Shown piece after piece: positions 47,348 through 57,207 of a stretch of DNA of 64,000 nucleotides. Origin of the DNA: Amoebophrya sp. A120 (Eukaryota; Sar; Dinophyceae; Syndiniales; Amoebophryaceae); NCBI GenBank assembly GCA_905178155.1, contig CAJINV010000002.1, forward strand, positions 3,601,838 through 3,665,837, read 5' to 3'. The notes below the pieces were generated by a model. It searched no databases, was not told where the DNA came from, and saw only the letters and a list, made by a program, of their open reading frames with translations. The position numbers were made by a program, and so were the translations under genes. Numbering within the stretch: the stretch's first letter is position 1; each line of letters opens with the position of its first letter.

Positions 47348-47627
47348 TCGGGTGGGCCTTGTTTATCATGCAGAAACTGCAAGGCATGGAGCGCCTCTCT
47401 TGCAGGGATGGCAAGCGAGGCCAACTGTCAGCCTGTTTGGGGTCTGCCTCTGCGATAGAGCTACTAAACTAGCATGACAAAAAATGCCTGCTGTCCCTAG
47501 ACAGCATGACAAACTGGATTTAGACGGCGCCGAAATTTGTCATGCACCGCTTAGAAATTGGGCTTCCAACTGGGATCGACTTTATGCATTACGAGTTATT
47601 TCAACGTTGTCGATTTCAATCCTGACA

Positions 47628-49710
47628 CCCCCATACCATGGATTTGTGTTGTACACGGAGACGGACACGGAATCGCACGACGAAATCATCGACGAAATCC
47701 CGCTGATCGAGGTGCAGTTTTCCGACCGCACCCTGCTCCGCATATGCATTGCAAATATGTCCGGGTCTGGAAGGATGCAACTTGTGATGCTGTCATCTTT
47801 GGATGCTAGAAAAATCTGTATTGCATGACCAGCAAGAGGACTCCAGTTTGTGCTACGCCACGAAAAGGGCATTTGTCATGCGGAAGAGGCATCAGCAAGC
47901 CATCTGCAAGTTTGTGATGCTAGGGCGTGCATTACAGACGTCATGGGTAATACAAAACCTGCATGACAAGTCTAGCACTCGTCTTCCAGACCCAGTAGAC
48001 ACATTTGCACTTGATACCGCATCGCCAACTACAATGATTGGCACCGGGGCCGGAAGCACGGCAAAGACCAGGGGCTGCGGCGGTCGATGGACCTCGAGCG
48101 GTACATCCGCGACGGGGGGAAACGGTACGTGAAGGAGTACTTCCAAACTGGGACGAACACTGACGGCTCCGCCTCGCCCAACAAGTACCCGTTATCTCCC
48201 CTGGTTTCCGGGCACAAAATGGCAGCAGCCTCTACTTCCTCTTCCACTTCCCTTGCGATCTACGACCCGAAGAAGGCCGGGTCGAACCAATTGGTTATCA
48301 AGAACGATCCAGCTTCTACGAAAAACCACCGGCTGTACGAATGTGTTTCCTCCTTCTCCGTACCGGGCCAGCCGAAATTCGTGCTGATCGACAACCCGTG
48401 GAAATTCGCCGTGGCTTTACGCAATGCAAAAGCATCGTACTAGTATAGATTGCATTACAAATTGACTTAGCATGACAAATTGAATTTGTAATGCGGATTT
48501 GCATAAAGAAAGAGATATGTAATGCATAAACGCAATTAGTACGAGTGCGATACTTTTGCACAGGATAGACTTTGGGCAATGTGGATTTGTTGCAGAAGTT
48601 ACTCTCCACCTACCCTCAGTACTCTCCCGAGGCGTGTTTGGACGGAAGCCGGATCTACGACTTGCTGTTTTCCCAAGACCCAACGCGGTACGGGCAAATG
48701 GCCGTGCAGTTTTCCCGGCAGTCGGCCACGCGGATGTTGGAATTTTTGTTGGCCCACCCGCTGTCCAACCCGCATTGGTGGTTGCACATGCTGCTCGTCT
48801 GCTTCCACGAGTCGCAGCAGGGTTCTTACACGTACAATCTGATGACGGGGAAAACTGCGGCGCGGGAGTTGCCGATGGACTATGTGAATTTGATCCTGGC
48901 CGCGGTCGGGCTGTCGACAAAACATCGCTCCGTGCGGTCAGATATCCTGTGCAAAAGTATCGTACTCGTATATTGCAATCATGCATTACAAATCTTGTTC
49001 TTAAGCAAAATCCGCATGACAAATTCAGAAAGGGGTAAATAGCATAGGAATCCTCGAGTTTCCAAATTTGTATTGCAAGAGGCGCAAAATATTCCCGCGG
49101 TAATTTTGCTGCTCTTGCATTACAAATTCATGTACCAGTTGAGAATGTAACATTTGAGAACGCCATATGGGACAACCATGCGTTCTCGAACGACGACCCC
49201 AGGCCGTTGGACATGGACGTGTTTTGGAAGCCGCTGTTTCTTGTCTTAAACCACGACGATGTCGACGTCAACCACGTTTCTCCTTCCACGGGCAAGACCG
49301 CTCTCCACCTCGCGTGCTTGTCCGGGAACGTGGAGGCGGTGGAGTTGCTTTTGAAGCACCCCTTGCTCAAACTCGACATCAAAGCGGGTCACAACGACGG
49401 CAGAACCGCGCTCGACATCGCGCTCGACCAGGAAATGCGGAAGGATTTGAACCCGGAAGAGATGCAGCGGCGGATTTTGCTGACTGACATTCTCTTACTG
49501 GATTCCCGTATGATGCCAACTATGACGAAAAAGTCTGGAAGGGGAGTGTCCGGCGGAGGCAGTGGGGGTAATGTTTCAGGGGGTCGGTCCTCTGGAGGCG
49601 CTTCCAGCTCGAAGGCCAGCCCCAGTTCCTCGCCGAAGCTAAACGCCACAGCGTACATGCGCGCCATCCCCGGGTCCCCGACGGACATGTATCACAAGAA
49701 AAAGTGTTAA
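47628..49710 (+). CDS. Ankyrin-repeat protein, 5' truncated, 4 exons seen
   Basis: Exons (about 47628)-47742, 48022-48417, 48573-48942 and 49173-49710. The first exon (GFVLYTETDTESHDEIIDEI, then PLIEVQFSDRTLLR) is preceded by what looks like the 3' end of another introner (ACACCCCCATA), whose left half and upstream exons are replaced by the tandem array. Ankyrin repeats: WKFAVALGNVDLLQKLLSTY in exons 2-3, RMLEFLLAHPLSNPHW in exon 3, and GKTALHLACLSGNVEAVELL plus NDGRTALDIALDQEMRKDL in exon 4. A Gly/Ser-rich linker and basic C-terminus (MYHKKKC) close the protein. Ankyrin repeats mediate protein binding; the partner is unknown. All three internal junctions are in frame after introner removal. 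Confidence 0.7.
47743..48016. mobile_element. Introner, family A
   Basis: Left end TATGCATTGCAAATATGTC, right end ACATTTGCACTTGATA. Perfect direct repeat CCGCA. 279 nt removed. Confidence 0.92.
48418..48567. mobile_element. Introner, family C
   Basis: Left end TACGCAATGCAAAAGCATCG, right end CGATACTTTTGCACAGGATA. Direct repeats GGCTT / GACTT (4 of 5). 155 nt removed, restoring an ankyrin helix (VALGNVDLLQKLL). Confidence 0.9.
48943..49167. mobile_element. Hybrid introner, family C left end and family H right end
   Basis: Left end TATCCTGTGCAAAAGTATCG, right end GAGAATGTAACATTTGAGAA then CGCCATA. The two ends are not inverted repeats of each other. Flanks TCAGA / TGGGA match weakly. Removing element plus 5 nt (230 nt) restores the ankyrin frame. 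Confidence 0.82.
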
Positions 49711-51616
49711 CGTTAACGGACCCTCCCGCACGGAAGCTTCCAGTACCGCAGCGGGAGGGTCCAGATCCAGAAGAAGGAGGCGTCGCCACTCTGCTCCCCC
49801 GACGCCCGGCGGCGCTACTATCCTGAGGAAAAAGTGTCCCACATCATACACATTAACCAGAGTCAAGATTTAAAGTCGCTACATAAGGCGACAAGATTCG
49901 GCAGTTGTTGCACAGTACAACTTCTTTACTTTGCTGGGCCTTTAGAAGAAGAAGAAGTGGACGAGTAGTCGTTGTTTATATCTCCTGCAACCGCGTCGCA
50001 AATCAATGCTCTTATTCTGATTAGGGCATGACAAACTCGTCCCACATGGACTTCGAAGACGTTTCGCATGGGGCTGCATATCAGACAAATTTTGGGGTTG
50101 CAGATTTGAATCAGGGCCAACATGGGGGGGGACCTTTTTCCTCTCCATATGCGCGCATGGAGGCCTACGTGAGCCCCTGCTAGGTGGAAGAGTGAGAAGA
50201 AGCTACTTGCCTCCGTCCTTGCCGCACCCGCGAGGGCCGGGGCGGCCGGCTTTGCTGCGATACTATGTGATTGGAAAAAAGAAAAACAAGGACAAGATCT
50301 TCAGAAAAACAAGTCAGAGGGGAGAGTACTTCGAATTTCAAGAAGCATCCCAGTGATGCGAATACTTTTACCTTTACGACCACTTAACTTAGGTGTGCTG
50401 TACAATACTTTTACTTCAGACATAGATAAATCATACCGGCGGACTGGTACTTCCACTTTATTTGAGAGAAACATTCGTAAATGTAGTTACATTGATCACG
50501 CACTAAGTTGCACTAAGCACATCTTCATCCTTTGTGCCGTTTTGTCTTGTTACCCAACATAAAGCTTTACGTTGCGTTGCCCCCCAAAAACTACATCGCT
50601 GTTGCTTGTCTAGGTCCCAGTTAGTGCGTAGAACAGTAAGAAAGCGGTTTAACATTATCAAGGGTTTTCTGCTTGTTCTGCCGATTACTGATCGTGACCT
50701 GCTTGCCCACAGGACTCCTGCACGATGATAGCCATAGTCCTCTGTGAGAAGCAAGAATTTGATTATCGTCGTCACAAGGGGAGGACGCTCCTGCGCATGT
50801 AGTTCATCAAAAACCGTGCTTTCTTTCTAAAGGAGGAAAGCCAAAATCTTGTAGTGAAAGACTTTGAAAATATTGACCCCCGGCAAGCAACACCGCTCTC
50901 CGCCCGGAAAAGAAGATGATAAAAAACAGATGTCTCCAGCACGACAGGACATCTTCACCCCGCGCCGGCGTTCTTTTGTTCACGAAGTAGATCACGCCTC
51001 ATTTTCCCTCCATAGGGAACTTCAGCTTGCTTTTCGTGGCTGTAACCGATCCGCGCGAAGAGAAGGAGAACGATTTCGTGCGACGGCGAAAAAAATGCAG
51101 CTCGAGTAGTTCTCATGATCTCCTGTGTACCTATAATTCTCGATCTTCGATATGATATCCAGCAAGGCGTGGAAAAGTGGAAGGTTTCTCTTGATTCCTG
51201 CTCTGGCTGCAGCTGATAAAGAACTCCTTCAGATTCTTGATAAGTACATCAAATAGCATCCAATGCCAGACATAATGTGATCGCAAAATTTTTACATATT
51301 AATTTACGCTCATCTTATTCCATTATTTTTTGCATTTTGACGAAGCTTTTTTTTTTTGACGACCACCCCTCTGATTGTTTCCTCCACAGTCCTCTTGAAA
51401 GAATTTCAACCTCTCTGTACACCCATTTATGTATGGGAGATCCATTTTTGACTTCTTTTTCCCAAAAATCTATAGTAAAAAAAGCGCCTAGCTCTCGAAC
51501 CTTTAGAAGAGCATCTATTTATTGTGTGGCGTCGTGTCCATTTCAATCTAAATAAATTAATCTGTTGCGAATGGTGCGTGGATAAATATTCTAGAACTAG
51601 CTAAAGGTAGGCTAAG
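49711..51616. other. Spacer with breakpoint repeat and inverted repeat
   Basis: Starts with the palindrome GTTAACGTTAAC (49706-49717), overlapping the stop codon, and the inverted pair GGACCCTCCCGC (49718-49729) / GCGGGAGGGTCC (49751-49762). The rest is AT-rich. A possible eroded family B end (ACCTTTTTCCTCTCCATATG) lies near 50130. No gene recognised. Confidence 0.6.
49718..49842 (+). repeat. Breakpoint repeat, longest copy, with hairpin
   Basis: A 12-bp inverted repeat with a 21-nt loop is followed by the shared segment that runs to CTGAGGAAAAAGTGTC. The part from about 49744 recurs in each array unit from 43161. Confidence 0.8.
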
Positions 51617-54600
51617 ATGGGCGGTAGCAACAACTACGACGACTTCGTAGATGTGTCCGATGGGGAGGGCGGCGAAAGTTCCTCGGATGATGAGATTCGG
51701 GAAACGCGAAGAAGTATGGCGTTCTCAAACGTATACATTCTCAAGTGTTACATGAATTTCTAATGCAAGAATGCCATCAGACACGCCGCCATCAAGCTAT
51801 TTCGCATGACAAATTCTCTTCAAAGGGCTAAACTTAAACAGCGCTAAAATCTGTGCCGACTTTGTAATGCGAAAGGTGCAACAAGCTTGCCCCTTTCAGT
51901 ATTTCTGTTCTTGCAACACAAATTCATGTAACATTTGAGAATGTAACAGTTGAGAACGCCATAAGAAGAAACGCCGAGTTGGAAGACTCTGACGACGAGA
52001 ACGAAAACAAAGAGGACCCTTTTTTTTTCGAAAACAACTCTTTTCGGCAACAGGACGACTACGATGCCGGACTCGAGAAGGAGCTGCATAGAAGTACATC
52101 AGGAACAAATTCAAATAAAAGGACCAATCCCGACGACCAGATCAACTCGAGCCAGAACAGACGCGGAGGCGCAGCTGATAATAAAAACTTTGGCGCAAAC
52201 AATTCTACCTTTTGGGACCCAATTGAGGAGGAGAAGGAGAAAAAGCGCAGAAAGAAGGAGGAAAAACTTCTGCACGAGAAGCACACTTCGGGCATTGGGG
52301 AGGGGAAGAAAGTGATGCTGCACGGGTTGCTGAACGCAAAGCATTTGAACGGAGTCATGTATGAATTGTAAAAGTATCGTACTAGTATGAAGAACTGCAA
52401 TACAAATTGTCTCAGCATTACTAATTTAATTTGTAATACGGATTTACGAACTAGACTTGTAATGCATAAACTGCAATTACTACGAATGCGATGCTTTTGC
52501 ACAGGATATCATGGGCTACGTCGCAAAGGACGTGATGCTGAACGGCGAGGATCTTCACATGACAAACGGTACTAGCAACCAACAGGAACAACAAAATCGC
52601 GTTTCCGTCCTTTTGATGACCGCGAACCACGAGGAGAAGATATTACAGTGAAAAATGCCCCCACGACCCCCAAAGTTGCAATAATTTGTGATGCGAAGTT
52701 TCCAAATGGAAGCCTCTTGTCATGCATGAAAGGAGCATGAGTCTTTCTGATGCAGGGTCTCGGCGTATTATATAGCATCGCTTGCATGACAAGCGCCGCT
52801 TTTGCTGGGGTCTTTTGCAATGCAAGTTTTTGCTTTTCACGACTGAAAATAAGCTGTGATGCTGATAGATGCAAGAGGGCGGGCGTTTCATTTGGAAAGG
52901 TTTGCAATACAAATGCTCCCAGGTTCCGGGGCGGTGGGGTCATTTTTCATTGCAATAGAAGAAGATTTTTCCGAAAAATTTACTAGAAATCCACACGGAT
53001 TCCATCGGGCGGCTGAGGAACCTGGTCAGTGCGCACAACCTGAACGGTATCGCGAGAAAAAAATGTTTCACTGTGAACTTGTGATGCATAGAATGGAACA
53101 CAGAACTGTTTGTCTTGCTACACCTGCAAGACCTTGACTCTTTAGGGGTGTTTTCCCTTTGACAGCGCGCATGGCAAATTTTCTGTGTCATGTGTAAGAA
53201 ACTTGTGAGGCAGATCCTGCAAAATCATCACAGTGAAAAAGTTTTTTCGTGGGATAGACGGGCTCCTCGTGCAGGTCGGAAAATTCGACCTGCAGACGGC
53301 ACGGTACGAGGTATTGGTACTGCCGCACGCGGAAAAAACCATCGAACTGTGCGTCAAGAAAATCAAGCCCGAAAATATCGAAATCGTAAGGAAATACGAC
53401 GCGGTGCTGCTTCCGAAATTTCGAAGGCAGGAGCAGGTGAAGGGGAAAAATGCCCCGACTACAGCAACCACAACTTCCACCACCACTCCCCACAAAATCA
53501 CCGTCTCGCCGGGGTTCGTCGAAACAGAGATCGACGGGAAAATTTCCAACACAAAGTCTATCGCGGTGGAGCTGAAGCCGAAGTGCGTGAAGATCCTGGA
53601 GCAAATGGAAAAGATCGGGTTGCCCCTGCCGCAATTGGTGCGGTTGGAAGATTTGAAGAAAGCAACCCTGCCCTCCTCGGAACAGAAAGAAGGCTCGCCA
53701 CCCGCCGCCTTCTTCCTCGACACGGTCCAAACGGTTTCGAGCCGAAATTTGATAAAACAGGCCGCGGAAGAGCAACACGCTAGCACTAGAACTACAGGTG
53801 CTGTTGATACAAAAACCGGAAGTCACCAGATCCGTATTGTCGGTGTCAGTCTGCCGAGGTACGAGGTGTGCGCCATCCAGAAACCCACGAAGGAGGAAGA
53901 CGTCGCTGGTTTGAAAGCGATTTTTCACGACCTCTGCACCGAATACGAAAAGGCCTGCGGCATTTTCACAACCTCCACAACGGAACAAAACAGCAACGTG
54001 TTTTTCTTTTTCCCGCACCTGGCCGTCAAGCCATTTCCGCTGCTGAAGCAGCTGCTGTGTCAATACTACCCCTGTTTCCTCCCCAAACTCTGCACGGAGG
54101 TGATCGCCTTGGGGGTGCAGCCGTGTTCTACTTCATCTGCTGCAACTACGGAGCCGACGAACAACAAGTCGCTGACCCAGCTCCTTTCGTGTGCGTGGGT
54201 GCGCCTGGATTTGCTGCTTTTATCAAATGCAAAAGTGTCTGGGTCTGGAAGATTTCTAGACTTGTCATGCAGGTTTTGCATGAGTCTTGATGTCTGTGAT
54301 GCGTGCCCTAGCAGCACAGATTTTTTGAGGGCTTCTTGATGCCTATTCCGCATTACAAATGCCATTTCCGCGTAGCAAAAATCACATTCCCTTTGCTGCT
54401 CATGCAATACAGATTTTTTTGCAATTTAAATGCAGCATCACAAGTTCCAATCTTCCAGACCCAGACATTTTTACATTTGATAGCTTTGCCAGTACTACAA
54501 TGTCACGGTATACTTCGTGAAAGAGAAGAAGCACAACCAGACGCTGAACAAAGTAGATGAAACCTCAACCAAAGCTCCTTCTCCTATCCGCTTCAACCTC

Positions 54601-55401
54601 GACAGTGCGAATTTTCTCTTTTCCGAGACTATCAAATGCAAAAATGTCTGGGTTAGGAAGAATGCAAGTTTGTCATGCTTGTCTGGCATGATTCGAGAAT
54701 CTGTGTTGCATAGGCACGAAAAGACCCTCTTACCTGTCATGCAAAAACGCAGTTTGCCATGCGGAATACGTAAGACATGGCAGCCAAAAAAATTGTGATG
54801 CATAGCTGCGTATTGCAGTCCGGCTATCATCCACTTTTTGCATCACAAGTTTCCAGACCCAGACATATTTGCAATCCATAGAGACGTCGCTGAAGCAACA
54901 CGTGAAAAGCCCGACCAGCGGCATGGTGGTCAGCGGGAGTTTATGCATTGCAAATATGTCTGGGTCTGGAAACTTGTGATGCTAACTTATGAATTGTGGG
55001 GACACTGAAATAAGCTGCGACCACGCATGACAACTTTCTGGGCTCTCTTGTGTTTCGCTTCCCCTTCCCGAATGATAAGCTACATTTTTGCATGACAGGC
55101 AAGAGGCTCTTGTTTTCCTGCTCACGCATTACAGGTTCAAGAGTCATGCGAGACAAGCATGACAAGCTTGCACTCTTCCAGACCCAGACATATTTGCATT
55201 GGATAGAGTTACGGCAGTTTGAACCCCGTCTTCGGCACGTTTTTGAGCGGGAGCGCGAACAACACATCAACGCCTGGTGGGTCTTTCATGGAGAAAAAAG
55301 CGGTGGCGGAATACGCCAGCTGGTGCTTCGACGCGGTTTGCAGTAGGGGCGCTGGTAGCAACTTGGAGCCCACAGTTGCAGTGGAGATGTGGGAGTTGTG
55401 A
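51617..55401 (+). CDS. Protein with LNG...KPEN-type repeats, 8 exons
   Basis: Exons 51617-51714, 51969-52359, 52514-52640, 52963-53047, 53262-54220, 54488-54629, 54886-54941 and 55211-55401 sum to 2049 nt, 682 residues. The 33-codon first exon was found only by following the introner. The N-terminus is acidic (FVDVSDGEGGESSSDDE) with a basic coiled-coil patch (EEEKEKKRRKKEEKLLHEKH). Two modules follow: LLNAKHLNGVMGYV...RVSVLL...KKIFPKNLLEI, and LVSAHNLNGLLVQVGKFDLQ...RYEVLVLP...KTIELCVKKIKPENIEI. This fits the small beta-rich repeat (LNG, then RYxV, then KPEN) common in algal and dinoflagellate proteins. The long remainder is of unknown fold. Seven introners of six kinds interrupt it, six with perfect direct repeats. 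Confidence 0.78.
51715..51963. mobile_element. Introner, family H
   Basis: TIR TATGGCGTTCTCAAACG / AGTTGAGAACGCCATA. Perfect direct repeat AGAAG. 254 nt removed. Confidence 0.9.
52360..52508. mobile_element. Introner, family C
   Basis: Left end TATGAATTGTAAAAGTATCG, right end CGATGCTTTTGCACAGGATA. Perfect direct repeat TCATG. 154 nt removed. Confidence 0.9.
52641..52957. mobile_element. Introner, family F
   Basis: Left end TATTACAGTGAAAAATGCCC, right end GGGGTCATTTTTCATTGCAA then TA. Perfect direct repeat GAAGA. 322 nt removed. Its ends resemble the family B copy at 13187 (TATTACAATGAAAAATGCCC), so F may be a branch of B. Confidence 0.88.
53048..53256. mobile_element. Introner, family K
   Basis: Left end TATCGCGAGAAAAAAATG then TTTCACTGTGA; right end TCACAGTGAAAAAGTTTT then TTCGTGGGATA. 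Direct repeats AACGG / GACGG (4 of 5). 214 nt removed. Confidence 0.85.
54221..54482. mobile_element. Introner, family A (reverse-type interior)
   Basis: Left end TATCAAATGCAAAAGTGTC, right end CATTTTTACATTTGATA. Perfect direct repeat GCTTT. 267 nt removed. Confidence 0.92.
54630..54880. mobile_element. Introner, family A
   Basis: Left end TATCAAATGCAAAAATGTC, right end ATATTTGCAATCCATA. Perfect direct repeat GAGAC. 256 nt removed. Confidence 0.92.
54942..55205. mobile_element. Introner, family A
   Basis: Left end TATGCATTGCAAATATGTC, right end ATATTTGCATTGGATA. Perfect direct repeat GAGTT. 269 nt removed. Confidence 0.92.
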
Positions 55402-57207
55402 CAGAAGATTTATTGTTCTCATGGATCATAAACCAGAGCAACATGATCACCTTCATGATAAACAACAAACCTTTAAAAAAACCTTCGCAAACTGCAACCC
55501 GCCTTACCTGCAAGCAGGTGAGGAGTTCTGTTCTGGAAGAAAAGATTAAGAGCGATAAACTCGAGCGTCGAGGGCTTTTTTGTGGAGCGAGCTCGCTGTT
55601 GCCAGTGCCTCATAAAGGCTCTCGAAAAATTGGGCGTGGGCTTAAAAAGTTTGGCGTTGTGTTTTTCTTTGAAATACTTATTTGCATATCAGAACAAAGC
55701 AGCGGAAGAAGGGCTGGGCGTGGCCCTCGATTCCTTCCGCGCCGCCCCCTCCGGCCCTGTATGTTGTGGAGAGCCGGCAGCCTTTCCAAAAGCAGGGCCA
55801 AGGCGCTCAGGGAGGGCGTCGCGGGTCTATTTCGGTAGGCGGGGGGCGGGTTGGGGTTCCCCCAGCATGTTGGACCGGCACGCCTGTAGTCGGGGGAATG
55901 GCGGGACGAATATCCCACCGCCGGCGCCGGGGGCCCAGGCGAGCGCGCCCGCGCGGGAGCTTCGGGGCGGGCGCCGCAGTGCAACTGTACAAAGCCTATG
56001 CCCCAAAAGTGACAGCGTCGGAGCCGGCCCGCCGTCTCTCGCCCGTGGCCCGCAGGCTTCTCGTTGCCGGTGGCTTGTTGTGTGCAGTGGGCGCGGCCCG
56101 CCCGCCCGGCCGCCATCTTTCCCCGGGAACCGATGGCCAAGCCGCCCCCGGCTGGCCATTCCAGGGCCTCTCTTCTTTGAATGGGCGGGCGGCCTTCCCG
56201 GCCGTCTAGGGGGACGGGGCCCCCCGCCTGCTCCGCCCGCCTGGTCGGTGCTTGGGTGGGATTGCCTGTGGGCCCCCCCTGATCGGGGCGGGGCAGGCCG
56301 AAGCAGTTGCGCTTTCATTCTTTGTTTGCCTGGCCACCGACCGGTCCGTCGCACGCCGGCCGGGGCCGGTGGTTCGTGGGTGCGTCCGTTCGTTGTGTCT
56401 GTATGTGGGCGCGGGGCGCGGCGCATCTGGGGGGGGGTTGTGTTCCTCCCTCTGGCGCAATAACAGGCGTCCTCCGTGGCTATCAATCTGGGGGCCTGTT
56501 AGTTCCGCTGCTCCGCCGTGTTGCCATGCCGGGCCCGGCGTTGGTAGCTAGGTCGGTAACCTGCCAGCCTGCACCTCTTCCTTGGCCGAAGAAAGCGGTT
56601 AGTTTGGGCCACTGGTACTTTTTTATTTCTTAAGATGCCGACTGCTTTTCGTGGCTGCCTGGCTAAGCCCATCTGTCCGGGCCAGTGAAGGGCAGAACGC
56701 TACCCGGCCGCCCCGCATTGATTTGCCGCCCATTGTGTGGCGCAGGCGCCTGGCTCTTGGCATGATCGTTCGTGTTTTTATTCGAGTCGCTGCTAAAGGA
56801 CCAACAAAAGCAAGTGCAAAGAGCGATCAGCAAAGCACATGACAACTGGAATTGCCTTGAGTGTCGTACTGGTCGTTGTGTCTCACTCGAAGAGCCAGAG
56901 AAGCCTGTTCGCAAGAGCGGGAGGGTTGTATTGGGTCGGAGCGAAGAGTGAAATTTTTCTTGTTCAGGTTTAATATGCGTATCGCCATGCAACGCGGTCG
57001 GCTTCCCGTGTATTGTCGTCGAGGGAACGATCCAAGAGGACCTTCTACTCTATCGTACAGACTTATCACCGTGTAGCAGGAACAGGAACAAAATGAAAGC
57101 CGCCGCGCATCTGATCTTTACATTACTTGACTGGACTTCTTGATCACAGAGTAGCCGAACATAAACTCCCACATTGATAGATCATTCTTCCGGACGACTA
57201 CAGAAAA
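55402..57207. other. GC-rich island between two genes
   Basis: From about 55700 to 56620 the sequence is far richer in G and C (runs of GGCCCGCCCGCCC type) than anything else in the window. Long frames are open on both strands, as expected of GC-rich DNA. The frame from about 55561 (RARCCQCLIKALEKLGVGLK, then AYQNKAAEEGLGVALDSF) has some protein character up to about 55760. I do not recognise rRNA, tRNA or a protein family. The last 450 bases are ordinary leader-like sequence. Confidence 0.5.

Noticed and set aside
55676-55710. Possible start of large-subunit rRNA in the GC-rich island (GCATATCAGAAC ... AAGCAGCGGAAG)
   Set aside because: The similarity stops after a few bases and the universally conserved following segment is absent.
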